Assembly (NCBI GenBank): GCA_002366995.1 | Contig: DFCM01000110.1 | Coordinates: 1-28,326 of the forward strand | Source of the DNA: a bacterium UBP3_UBA3054 | GTDB lineage: Bacteria > Auribacterota > UBA3054 | Direction: 5' to 3' | DNA: 28,326 nucleotides | Part shown: positions 1 to 7,682 of the stretch, one piece after another | Layout: each line of letters starts with the position of its first letter | Numbering within the stretch: position 1 is the stretch's first letter | Program-made: the position numbers and the translations under genes | The notes under the pieces: generated by a model | Database searches by the model: none | What the model was told of the DNA's origin: nothing | Seen by the model: only the letters and a program-made list of their open reading frames with translations

Positions 1-686
1 ACGTTGGCGTAGAGCAGGCGTTTCGGAATCTTAAGGTCTTCGCCGTAGAAGAAGGCTTTGCGCCAGACGCTCGGCCTGGAGTCGGCCGGCACGTCTATGG
101 TCGGGATGTCGTAAAGCGGGAAATACTCCGAGATCCAGGGATTGAAGAAAGCCTTGTTGACGGCGTGGACCCTGTAGAGCTTGTCGAGCTTCGCGAGTTT
201 TTTGATGCCGTCCGGGCAGGAGAGGTCGCGGTAATCGGGAATGATGTAGCGCGTGGCGGTGTACAAGCCCTGGATGATCAGGACCGCGATGATAACGCCG
301 AGAACGAAGGCGCGCTTTTCCTTTCCAATGCCGGATCCTGAGCGGAGAAGCAGAATGGCGGCGCCGACGATGACCAAAGCGACGCTGCCCCACAATACCG
401 CCCTCGAGCGTTGGGCTACGATCAAGCCGAGCTTTCCGTCGGTCATCTGGGCGAGCTGACTGTCTATGGTGCTCTTCGGCACGCCGCGCTGCCTCAAGAT
501 CTGCACTTGGCTTTGGACCATGGGATTCTGATTGAGATCAGAGATCATCTCAGCTCTTTTGGAAGAGCCGAAGCTTCCGCTCACAACGGAGAGGAAGAGG
601 AGCGTTCCCCAGAGCAGCAAGACAAGCCAAAAGATCGCGAAGAGCTTGTCGCCGTTGCTTAATTTTTGCCAGAAGCGCTTAAGCAT
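1..686 (-). CDS. Membrane protein, probable C-terminal half of a YfhO-like system (partial, 3' end outside window)
   Basis: The visible protein begins MLKRFWQKLSNGDK and runs off the left edge after about 228 residues without a stop. It has three likely membrane segments (about residues 16-35, 95-113 and 124-142), then a soluble stretch with LYRVHAVNKAFFNPW. The ATG at 686 lies inside the end of the upstream membrane-protein gene (8-base overlap, ATGCTTAA). A GGGAGGA ribosome site sits about 6 bases before it, which favours a genuine, translationally coupled start. YfhO-type proteins are usually one chain of roughly 800 residues with a soluble C-terminal region, so this may be the second half of such a protein, split naturally or by a frameshift. 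No specific substrate can be named. Confidence 0.6.
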   Translation of the reverse strand, partial: MLKRFWQKLSNGDKLFAIFWLVLLLWGTLLFLSVVSGSFGSSKRAEMISDLNQNPMVQSQVQILRQRGVPKSTIDSQLAQMTDGKLGLIVAQRSRAVLWGSVALVIVGAAILLLRSGSGIGKEKRAFVLGVIIAVLIIQGLYTATRYIIPDYRDLSCPDGIKKLAKLDKLYRVHAVNKAFFNPWISEYFPLYDIPTIDVPADSRPSVWRKAFFYGEDLKIPKRLLYAN

Positions 687-1914
687 GGTCTTCCTCCCTG
701 CAGAGAATGGAGAAACCCACGGCGCTCAGAAAAGAGAGAGCGAGCATTACGGGATAGAGGAATTTTATCGGATTGCGCATGTCGCTCATCATCGGCAGAT
801 GATAGAAGATCCTGTACGGCCCGAAGCCCGAGGCGCTCGTAGGTGAGACGTCGCAGTAGCGGCCGTAGGAAAGCAAAAGCCCGATAAGAGCCACGATCGT
901 AAAGAAGAGCGCAAGCCCCTTTTCCTTTTCAAAGAAGAGCGAAGCGATGGCCAGAAGCGCCAAAAGCATTACGGCGGCGCCTTCCGCCTGAGTGTTCAGG
1001 GAGAAATTCTCCATGCCGCCCTTCGGCCAGGACAGGCTCTGCCCGATGGTTCCGTAATAGGGCCCTTCCTCGTCCTGGTTGCCCCAGCCCATGATGCCCG
1101 GGAAGACGAGAGAACTGGTCTCTTTCACAGGCAGCGACCACTGGGTGGCCCAGTCCCATTTTTCCAGAGGGCTTTCCTTGGTCGTCTGGACTTCCGTCTG
1201 GTTCGCGCTCTTGGAAATGCCCAGCACGTAGAAGAAAGCGTGGGAACCGAACGAGGCGAAGACCAGCGCGGCCAAAACAACGCCCAGGCAGAGTTTGCCG
1301 AACTGCTTTTTCTCCCGCGTCTTCCAGAGCAGGAAGAGTCCGAAGAAGAAGAGCACGATGAGCATTATGAAGCCGATGTCGAATTGGTAGCGCAGGACCA
1401 AAGCGGAAAGGATGCCGCTCCAAACTAGCGCCACGACGCTTCTTTTATTGAGCGCTCTCGCAAGCGCGAAGAGATCCCACATGAAGGCGGCCCACATCAT
1501 GAACGTGCCTGCGTGGCCTGAAAACACGCAGGTTATGTAGTGGCCGGAAAAAAGAAGCGAAATAGACCCGACAAAAGCCGGCAAGGCCGTGAGCCCTGTT
1601 TCCAGAAGGAAAAAGTAAAAGCCCAGCGCGGCCAGAAAGGCGCACAGTGAAAAGACTACTGTGTTGTAGAAAGCAGGCGGCACGAACCGCCTGATAGGGG
1701 AGTAGACTTCGTAGTTGGCCGTATGCCCGTTTCCCAGATATCCGTCTTCCGACCACATGACGCCGCTCGGCTTGGCGGCTATCTGGGCTTTCCTTACGAT
1801 CTGATGGTAAGGCGAGTCGTTGGCCACTACGGGTCTCGGCGGCAGCAGCACATTGTGAAACACCGCCGCCGTGACGACCAGAAGGCCTAGGATGGAAAGA
1901 AGATGTTTGCGCAT
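679..1914 (-). CDS. YfhO-like polytopic membrane protein
   Basis: A protein of 411 residues with an N-terminal membrane anchor, the extracytoplasmic stretch NDSPYHQIVRKAQ, and about eight further hydrophobic segments separated by short polar loops. The motifs SGHYITCVFSGHAGTFMMWA and MRNPIKFLYPVML resemble the YfhO/GT-C-like family, linked in Gram-positives to lipoteichoic-acid glycosylation. That role is family knowledge and may not carry over here. The start is placed at ATG 1914, which shares one base with the gcvT stop (TGATG); an in-frame TTG lies at 1917. The chain ends right after the KFLYP motif, shorter than typical YfhO proteins, and the next gene overlaps it by 8 bases, so the two may form one functional unit. 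Confidence 0.6.
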   Translation of the reverse strand: MRKHLLSILGLLVVTAAVFHNVLLPPRPVVANDSPYHQIVRKAQIAAKPSGVMWSEDGYLGNGHTANYEVYSPIRRFVPPAFYNTVVFSLCAFLAALGFYFFLLETGLTALPAFVGSISLLFSGHYITCVFSGHAGTFMMWAAFMWDLFALARALNKRSVVALVWSGILSALVLRYQFDIGFIMLIVLFFFGLFLLWKTREKKQFGKLCLGVVLAALVFASFGSHAFFYVLGISKSANQTEVQTTKESPLEKWDWATQWSLPVKETSSLVFPGIMGWGNQDEEGPYYGTIGQSLSWPKGGMENFSLNTQAEGAAVMLLALLAIASLFFEKEKGLALFFTIVALIGLLLSYGRYCDVSPTSASGFGPYRIFYHLPMMSDMRNPIKFLYPVMLALSFLSAVGFSILCREEDHA

Positions 1915-3014
1915 CAAGCGGTGGTCTTTTTCCTGGCCGTGCCTTCCTTGTAGAAGGGCGTGGGAACGACTTCGGCTTCAAGAAGCTTGCGGCCGTTGTC
2001 GATCGCTAGTTTCGTGCCGATCTCGCAATAGTCTTTGTCAACGTAGGCGAAGGCGATGGCGTAGCCAAGGCTCGGGGCAAGCGATCCGCTCGTCACGGTG
2101 CCGACAATCTTGTCGCCGGACATAACATTCTGACCGTTGCGGCCGCTCTGCTTGGTCGTCAGCTGAAGACCCACGAGCTTCCTAGGGGTGCCTTCCGCCA
2201 GTTCTTTTTCGACCACGTCTTTGCCGATGTAGAATTCCTTGTCCTTGGCGATGGCGAAGGTGAGGCCGCTGGCGACAGGGGACATGGTGTCGTTCATTTC
2301 ATGACCGTAGAGCGGCAGTCCGCATTCAAGGCGCAGGGTGTCCCTGGCGCCCAAGCCGGCGGGAACGGGAACGCCCGTGGCGAGCAGCGCGTCCCAAACG
2401 GGCTTGCACATCTCGACGTCGATGTAGATCTCGAAGCCGTATTCGCCGGTGTAGCCGGTGCGGGAAACGATGGCGCGCTTGCCTAATACTTTCGTCTCGA
2501 CGAAGGTGTAATACTTCATCTGCTGGAGGTCGTATTCGCAGATCGGCTGCAAAGCTTCCGCGGACGCGGGGCCCTGAAGGTCGAGTTTCGCGACCTGGCT
2601 GGAGGCTTCGTCAAACTTGGTGTCCGGGGAAAGGTGCGCGCTGATCCACTTGGCGTCGTTCTCCCTGGTGCCAGCGTTCACGACCACCATGAACTTCTCA
2701 TCGCTGAGACGGTAGGTGATAAGGTCGTCCTGAGTTCCGCCCTGCTCGTTCAGAAGGAAGCCGTAGCGGCAGCGGCCGATGGCTAAAGTCGAAAGCTCGC
2801 AGGTGAAGAGCTTGTTGAGATCATTCAGAGCATTGGGGCCGTAAACGAAGAATTCGCCCATGTGGCAGATGTCAAAAAGAGCGGCTTTCGTTCTGCAGGC
2901 GGTGTGTTCCTCGACGATAGAAGTGTACTGGATGGGCATGTCCCATCCGCCGAAGGGGGCCATTTTGGCGCCCATAGCGACGTGAACGTCATACAAGGGG
3001 GTTTTCAGGCACAT
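1914..3014 (-). CDS. gcvT: Aminomethyltransferase, glycine cleavage system T protein
   Basis: A 366-residue protein of normal GcvT length. GcvT moves the aminomethyl carbon from the lipoyl group of H protein to tetrahydrofolate, releasing ammonia, in the cytoplasm. The start KTPLYDVHVAMGAKMAPFGG is typical of the family. The folate-site segment GGTQDDLITYR (about 92-102) keeps the Asp pair, one of which is the conserved catalytic residue, and GYTGEYGFEIY is the usual central motif. The ATG at 3014 follows AAGGA at good spacing. The gene lies between the LysM gene (30 bases upstream) and the YfhO-like gene (1-base overlap). No gcvH or gcvP is in the window, so its partners must be elsewhere. 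Confidence 0.92.
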   Translation of the reverse strand: MCLKTPLYDVHVAMGAKMAPFGGWDMPIQYTSIVEEHTACRTKAALFDICHMGEFFVYGPNALNDLNKLFTCELSTLAIGRCRYGFLLNEQGGTQDDLITYRLSDEKFMVVVNAGTRENDAKWISAHLSPDTKFDEASSQVAKLDLQGPASAEALQPICEYDLQQMKYYTFVETKVLGKRAIVSRTGYTGEYGFEIYIDVEMCKPVWDALLATGVPVPAGLGARDTLRLECGLPLYGHEMNDTMSPVASGLTFAIAKDKEFYIGKDVVEKELAEGTPRKLVGLQLTTKQSGRNGQNVMSGDKIVGTVTSGSLAPSLGYAIAFAYVDKDYCEIGTKLAIDNGRKLLEAEVVPTPFYKEGTARKKTTA

Positions 3015-3044
3015 ATTTATTTCCTTAGATTGTGTGGTTGGTTG

Positions 3045-3671
3045 CTACTTTTGGGGAACGTAAAGGACGTCGCCTATCTGCAGGGAGCTCTTTTCAGTGT
3101 TGTTCATCTTCATCAAAGTGGCGGAGGCGACGCCGAAAGTCCTCGCGATCTTCGAGAAGGTGTCGCCCGGCACCACGGTGTAAGTCGTGACGTCCGGAGC
3201 CTGGCTTATTTCGGAAGTGTCCGCTCTGAGAAGCAGTACTTTCCCTACTGAAAGCGTGGAGCCCGGCCTCAGGCCGTTTAGATTGCAGAGCAGTTTCTCT
3301 TCGATGCCGTAGGCTTTGGCGATGCTTTCCGTGGTGTCGCCGTTCATGCATTTGTGAAGGTAGTTCTTGGAATTGACGGCGGAACCTTTGCTGACGTTCA
3401 GGCCGGCGGAAGCCGGGACCAGAAGGTCGGTGTCAGGGCCTTTCTTTTCCTCTTTCCCCACCGTGACAGTCGGCCCTTCATTGGAGTCGGGAACGCTGAT
3501 CGGTTTCTCAACGGCCGGGCTGATTGTAGTCTCGGTAAGCAGGGCGGGTTTCAGGATAGGCTCGGGCGGTTCCGTCGGAGCGGAGAGCATGACTTCCGAG
3601 CTCTTGCGGCAGCCGTAAAAGGCCAGGGAAAGAGCAGCGGCCAAAAATAGATATAATTTCAGGGTATTCAT
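3045..3671 (-). CDS. LysM-repeat lipoprotein, peptidoglycan-binding
   Basis: The chosen start gives 208 residues beginning MNTLKLYLFL, a short hydrophobic signal ending in AFYGC. Cys21 is a possible lipidation site, though the lipobox is imperfect. A Pro/Glu-rich, probably disordered linker (about 25-100) leads to two LysM modules. The first (about 104-149) contains NGDTTESIAKAYGI; the second (about 163-206) contains VVPGDTFSKIARTFGV and ends IGDVLYVPQK. LysM modules bind peptidoglycan glycan chains, and no catalytic domain is present. An in-frame upstream ATG at 3704 would add 11 residues, but it falls inside the likely -35 element, so 3671 is preferred. It is probably first in an operon with gcvT. 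Confidence 0.8.
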   Translation of the reverse strand: MNTLKLYLFLAAALSLAFYGCRKSSEVMLSAPTEPPEPILKPALLTETTISPAVEKPISVPDSNEGPTVTVGKEEKKGPDTDLLVPASAGLNVSKGSAVNSKNYLHKCMNGDTTESIAKAYGIEEKLLCNLNGLRPGSTLSVGKVLLLRADTSEISQAPDVTTYTVVPGDTFSKIARTFGVASATLMKMNNTEKSSLQIGDVLYVPQK

Positions 3672-3678
3672 ACTCTTT

Positions 3679-3708
3679 ATTCTACCAAAAGAGCGGATTT
3701 TCATACAA
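3679..3708 (-). promoter_or_regulatory. Putative promoter of the LysM-gcvT operon
   Basis: On the minus strand, TTGTAT (3708-3703) and TAGAAT (3684-3679) are separated by 18 bases, a plausible sigma-70 pair. The predicted start of transcription falls at or next to the ATG at 3671, which would give a leaderless or nearly leaderless mRNA. Confidence 0.4.
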
Positions 3709-3713
3709 TTGCC

Positions 3714-3742
3714 TTGCTTAAAAACAGTCTTTTTCCTACAAT
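3714..3742 (+). promoter_or_regulatory. Putative promoter of the NapHG-AKR operon
   Basis: TTGCTT (3714-3719) and TACAAT (3737-3742) are separated by exactly 17 bases. The -10 is a 5/6 match; the -35 matches only TTG. Transcription would begin near 3749, at the first GTG of the downstream gene, again implying little or no leader. It is divergent from and adjacent to the LysM promoter. Confidence 0.42.
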
Positions 3743-3748
3743 ATAGGT

Positions 3749-5101
3749 GTGAAGAGCAGTGTGTTCAACCGATTCGCGCGGGGTTTAAGGCTCTTTCTTT
3801 CCGCCTTGACGGTTTCGCTTGGGGCGGCGGTCTTTTTGTGCTCCGCTAAATTCCTGGAAGGTCTTCCGATGTGCCAGGCGGGGCCTTCCGCGCTTCGCTT
3901 AGTTTTTTCCTTTGGGCTGAGCGCTCTGGCCGTAGTTCTGACGCTTGCGATTTTAACGCTTCTATTCGGCCGCCTTTTCTGTTCCTTCATGTGCCCTCTG
4001 GGTTCTTTTTTAAGTTTTGTAGCGCTCTTTTCCAAAAAAGGCAGAAAAAAGATCTTTCCGATCACGGGCGGACTTATTCTCGGTCTTTTTGTTGGCGCGA
4101 TGGTTTTCGGACTGGCCCTGGTTTTCCGTCTTCTTGACCCATATTCGCTCTTCGGCCGCGCCATTACGGCGCCGCTTTGGTTCGGCATAGTTTTCTTTGT
4201 TGTTATCCTTGTCGTCACGCTTCTTTTCGGCCGCCTCTTCTGCACCAGCTTCTGTCCCGTCGGGCTGCTTCTCAGTTTGCTCGCTAAAAGATCGGCTTTC
4301 GGGATCTCGATCCCCGACGCATGCGTGCATTGCGGCAAATGCGAGAACGTCTGTCCCACCGGCTGCATCGACCAAAAAAAGAACGAAGTGAAGAGGGAAT
4401 ACTGCGTCATGTGCCTGGACTGCCTGACGGTCTGCCCAAGGACCGGACCGACTTTTTCTTTCCTCTGGAAGAGCTCTGAAAAAGAAAAAGCGCCAGACCT
4501 TGAGCGCCGGAAATTTCTTGTTTCTCTTTCCGTCGGCGCGGTCGTCGGATTAGCGGGCGGGGGAGTTTATAAGTTGCTTTCCAAAAAGCGGCTTACAGAA
4601 GAAAGCGAAAAGAAACTTTTGGTCAGGCCGCCCGGCGCCGTTTCGGAAGGTTCTTTCCTGGCTAAGTGCACCGCCTGCGGCCTGTGCGTTTCCAAATGTC
4701 CGCAGAAAGTGCTGACCTTAGGACCTGCCGGTTTCGGCGCTCCGCGCCTTGATTTCAATCAAGGAGCCTGTTCGATCGACTGCGTGACATGCTCCTCGGT
4801 CTGCCCGACGGGCGCGCTGAGGAAGATCGATCCCGAGAGGAAGAAAACGTTCGTTATCGGAAAGGCGATCTTCACCGCGAAGCAGTGCATAGCTTTCCAA
4901 GGCGGATCCTGCGGCAAATGCGCCGGCGCCTGTCCGACCGCGGCCATAACGCTCAGAGCCAACGGCACGCCGAAACTGGAGGCCGAGAAATGCCTCGGCT
5001 GCGGCGCCTGTCAACACGTCTGTCCTACCGGCGCCATGCAGGTTGCCGGAGCACCCATACAACACTACCTTGATGACACAAACCAAGGAGCTTCATTATG
5101 A
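3749..5101 (+). CDS. NapH-NapG fusion: membrane polyferredoxin, quinol-linked electron transfer
   Basis: A 450-residue protein. The N-terminal half is NapH-like: four membrane segments (about 13-33, 51-73, 105-126, 143-160), two CxxxCP loops (Cys78/82, Cys165/169) and two ferredoxin-type Cys motifs (Cys192-202, Cys219-229). Then comes ERRKFLVSLSVGAVVGL (252-268), a twin-arginine signal-like segment now internal, followed by a NapG-like part: VRPPGAVSEGSF (292-303) and four Cys clusters from Cys307 onward. In nitrate-reductase systems NapH and NapG are separate and pass electrons from quinol to the periplasm. By analogy, this chain would carry electrons across the inner membrane. Start GTG 3749 has little ribosome-site sequence; GTG 3761 is an alternative. 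Its last bases overlap the next ATG (ATGA), so it is coupled to the reductases. Confidence 0.85.
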   Translation: MKSSVFNRFARGLRLFLSALTVSLGAAVFLCSAKFLEGLPMCQAGPSALRLVFSFGLSALAVVLTLAILTLLFGRLFCSFMCPLGSFLSFVALFSKKGRKKIFPITGGLILGLFVGAMVFGLALVFRLLDPYSLFGRAITAPLWFGIVFFVVILVVTLLFGRLFCTSFCPVGLLLSLLAKRSAFGISIPDACVHCGKCENVCPTGCIDQKKNEVKREYCVMCLDCLTVCPRTGPTFSFLWKSSEKEKAPDLERRKFLVSLSVGAVVGLAGGGVYKLLSKKRLTEESEKKLLVRPPGAVSEGSFLAKCTACGLCVSKCPQKVLTLGPAGFGAPRLDFNQGACSIDCVTCSSVCPTGALRKIDPERKKTFVIGKAIFTAKQCIAFQGGSCGKCAGACPTAAITLRANGTPKLEAEKCLGCGACQHVCPTGAMQVAGAPIQHYLDDTNQGASL

Positions 5102-6321
5102 ATAGACGAGAATTCATCAAGACCAGCGCCGCCATCCTGGCGCTTTCCGCCCTGGGCGGCTGTAAAAAAGAAGAGATCGCGAAAGCCGCAAAGCGGGGGA
5201 CAATGACCTATCGGGAATTCCCCGGCATCGGCGCGAAGATCTCGCTCCTCGGCTACGGCCTTATGCGCATGCCTAAAACCGGCAACGGCCCCGAGATCGA
5301 CAAAGAGAAAGGGTTCGCCCTGATCGACGAAGCCCTGAAAGGCGGCGTCAACTATTTCGACACCGCCTGGTTCTACCACGACGGGCTCTCCGAAACTTTC
5401 GCCGGCGAAGCGCTTTCCCGTCATCCGAGGGACAGCTACTATTTGGCCAGCAAGCTTCCCATGCGCCTCCTTGAAAGCGGCGAGCAGGCGGAGGAGATCT
5501 TCAATAAACAGCTGGAGAAATGTAAGGTCGACTATTTCGACTTCTACCTTCTGCACAACCTGAACGGCCCGCTTTGGGAAAAGACTTTGAAAAACGGCGC
5601 CGTGGATTTCGCCATGACGCTCAAGGGCAAGGGAAAGATAAAGCGGCTGGGCTTCTCCTTCCACGGGGAAAACAAGGATTTCCCGAAGATCTTGGACTAC
5701 ACGAAGTGGGATTTCGTCCAGATCCAGGCCAACTACTACGACTGGGACACCTTCTCCAAAGAGCAGTATGAGGAAGCGGCGAAGAGAGGCATACCGGTCG
5801 TTGTTATGGAGCCTCTGAGAGGAGGGGAACTGGCCAAGCTCAGGCCGGACGCCAGGGAAGTCCTCGAAAAGGCCGAGCCCGGCTCCACGCCCGCCAAGTG
5901 GGCTTTCCGCTACATCGCGGAAAAGGAGAACGTCCTTACGGTCCTCTCCGGCATGACGCAGATGGAGCATCTGAAAGAGAACCTCACCACCTTCTCGCCG
6001 CTCGAACCTCTTTCCGACGAGGAGGAGAAGACTTTGGCGGCGGCCCTCAAGACCTACAAGGAAGCCGGCATCGTGCCCTGCACGGCCTGCCGCTATTGCA
6101 CGCCCTGCCCCGTCGGCGTCGCTATCCCCGACATCTTCAAGATCTACAACGACTACAGGCGCGGCGTAAGGATCTCCCAAACGAAGAAAGCTTACGAAGC
6201 GCTTGGCAGTGACGCCATGGCCACTTCCTGCGTGGAGTGCGGAGCCTGTCTGAAGAAGTGCCCGCAGAGCATCGAAATTCCCAAGGAACTCAAACGTATT
6301 CATAAAGAAATCGAAGGATAA
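5098..6321 (+). CDS. Tat-exported lipoprotein aldo/keto reductase with C-terminal 2x[4Fe-4S] domain (copy 1)
   Basis: A 407-residue protein. MNRREFIK is a twin-arginine motif, and LGGC with Cys22 is a lipobox, so the protein should be exported folded and lipid-anchored. The aldo/keto reductase barrel keeps the whole catalytic tetrad: Asp88, Tyr93, Lys119 and His153 (in NYFDTAWFYH, LASKLP, YLLH). The C-terminal tail has CTACRYCTPCP (from Cys328) and CVECGACLKKCP (from Cys378), two probable [4Fe-4S] clusters, as in COG1453 reductases. A strong AAGGAG precedes the ATG, which overlaps the polyferredoxin stop by 4 bases. The polyferredoxin is therefore the likely electron donor or acceptor. The substrate is unknown. 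If exported, free NAD(P)H would be unavailable, so electrons may come from the clusters. Confidence 0.9.
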   Translation: MNRREFIKTSAAILALSALGGCKKEEIAKAAKRGTMTYREFPGIGAKISLLGYGLMRMPKTGNGPEIDKEKGFALIDEALKGGVNYFDTAWFYHDGLSETFAGEALSRHPRDSYYLASKLPMRLLESGEQAEEIFNKQLEKCKVDYFDFYLLHNLNGPLWEKTLKNGAVDFAMTLKGKGKIKRLGFSFHGENKDFPKILDYTKWDFVQIQANYYDWDTFSKEQYEEAAKRGIPVVVMEPLRGGELAKLRPDAREVLEKAEPGSTPAKWAFRYIAEKENVLTVLSGMTQMEHLKENLTTFSPLEPLSDEEEKTLAAALKTYKEAGIVPCTACRYCTPCPVGVAIPDIFKIYNDYRRGVRISQTKKAYEALGSDAMATSCVECGACLKKCPQSIEIPKELKRIHKEIEG

Positions 6322-6324
6322 CAA

Positions 6325-7575
6325 ATGAACAGAAGAGATTTCATCAAAGGCTCCCTGGCTGTCGCCGCGCTGGCGGCCCTGGGCGGCTGCAAGCAAGGAA
6401 AGGAAACCACGGACGTGAAAGAAGGCAGTAACGGGAAAAAGAAAGGCGAAATGACGAAACGCAAGCTCGGCAATATCGCGGGCGAAGTTTCCCTTCTGGG
6501 CTACGGCCTTATGAGGCTTCCCTTGAAGGACCGCAAAAATCAAGCTGAGATAGACAAGGAAAAAGCCCAGGAACTCATCGACAAGGCCATGGCGGGCGGC
6601 GTCAACTACTACGACACCGCCTGGGTCTATCACCAGGGCATGTCTGAGAGATTCGCAGGCGAGGCTTTGAAAAAGTACCCGAGGGAATCCTACAACCTGG
6701 CCGACAAGATGCCGGTCTGGGAAGTCAAAAGCTTAGACGACGCGAAGAGGATCTTCCAGGAGCAACTCGACCGCTGCCAGACCGAATATTTCGATTTCTA
6801 TCTCCTGCACTCCCTGAACGGCGGCGCCTGGCCGAACGTGAGGGACAACGGCGCCCTGGAATACGCCCGCCAGATGAAGAAGGAAGGCAAGGTGAAAAAC
6901 CTCGGCTTCTCCTTCCACGGCGACAACAAGGACCTGGCCGTCATCGCCGACTTTGGCGGCTGGGACTTCGCCCAGATACAGCTGAACTACTTCGACTGGG
7001 ACGACTACTCCAGGGAGCAGTATGAGATCCTGACCAGCCACGGCATCCCCGTCGTCGTCATGGAGCCCCTCAAGGGCGGCGAACTAGCCAATCTTCAGCC
7101 CAAGACGCTGGAGATGCTGACAAATGCAAGGCCCAATACGACGGCCGCGCAGTGGGCTTTTGAATTCATCGCCTCGCTTCCCAACGTCCTCACCATTCTT
7201 TCCGGTATGACCTACATGGAGCACGTGGAAGAGAACCTCAAGACCTTCTCTCCCATCGAACCATTGGGTGAAGATGGCAAAGAGCTTCTTGTGAAGGTCA
7301 AGGAATTCATGAAGGAAGAGGGGAAGATCCCCTGCACGACCTGCCGTTACTGCACGCCCTGCCCGGTGGGAGTGGCCATTCCCGACATCTTCAAGATGTA
7401 CAACAACTACCGCTCATCGCTCGTGAAGTGGATGTCGCAGAGGGAATACTTCCAGCTTGCCAAAGAATCGAGGGCCGACGCCTGCGTGGAATGCGGGGCC
7501 TGCCTGAAGAAATGCCCGCAGAAGATCAACATTCCGGAAGAGCTCAAGCGCGTGCACAAGGAGTTCACTAGCTAG
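6325..7575 (+). CDS. Tat-exported lipoprotein aldo/keto reductase with C-terminal 2x[4Fe-4S] domain (copy 2)
   Basis: A 416-residue tandem paralogue of the preceding gene, separated by 3 bases and preceded by GAAGGA. It has the same layout: Tat motif MNRRDFIK, lipobox LGGC (Cys22), and a barrel with tetrad Asp97, Tyr102, Lys128 and His162. The C-terminal pair CTTCRYCTPCP and CVECGACLKKCP is also kept. The spacer after the lipobox (about residues 23-45) is longer and rich in Lys and Gly. Conservation of all catalytic and cluster residues in both copies suggests that both are active, perhaps on different substrates or as a heteromer. It ends the operon at a long inverted repeat. Confidence 0.9.
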   Translation: MNRRDFIKGSLAVAALAALGGCKQGKETTDVKEGSNGKKKGEMTKRKLGNIAGEVSLLGYGLMRLPLKDRKNQAEIDKEKAQELIDKAMAGGVNYYDTAWVYHQGMSERFAGEALKKYPRESYNLADKMPVWEVKSLDDAKRIFQEQLDRCQTEYFDFYLLHSLNGGAWPNVRDNGALEYARQMKKEGKVKNLGFSFHGDNKDLAVIADFGGWDFAQIQLNYFDWDDYSREQYEILTSHGIPVVVMEPLKGGELANLQPKTLEMLTNARPNTTAAQWAFEFIASLPNVLTILSGMTYMEHVEENLKTFSPIEPLGEDGKELLVKVKEFMKEEGKIPCTTCRYCTPCPVGVAIPDIFKMYNNYRSSLVKWMSQREYFQLAKESRADACVECGACLKKCPQKINIPEELKRVHKEFTS

Positions 7576-7678
7576 CCAAACCAAAAAAGGACATATCCCC
7601 AAGTGAACTCACGGAGGACGCAAATCAAGGCCATGCAAGCGTAGTCCGTGAACGGGGGATATGTCCTTTTTGTTTGGC
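7575..7678. repeat. ~104-bp inverted-repeat element, bidirectional terminator between convergent operons
   Basis: The left arm 7575-7600 and right arm 7655-7678 are nearly perfect reverse complements (core GGACATATCCCC / GGGGATATGTCC, flanked by A-runs or T-runs and GCCAAAC / GTTTGGC). The interior holds a second imperfect pair, TCACGGAGGACGC (7609-7621) against GCGTAGTCCGTGA (7639-7651), so the whole element can fold into one long stem. T-rich tracts follow the arm on both strands, fitting termination of the + reductase operon and the - glycohydrolase operon. The left arm begins on the last base of the reductase stop codon. The size and nested symmetry go beyond a simple terminator and suggest a REP-like or miniature mobile repeat. 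No second copy is in the window. Confidence 0.7.
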
Positions 7679-7682
7679 GGGT

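Noticed and set aside
5065..6633. A 522-codon open frame on the minus strand
   Set aside because: It lies antisense to the two aldo/keto reductases, which have full motifs and ribosome sites; its product is low-complexity and Val/Phe/Gly-rich, a codon-bias shadow.
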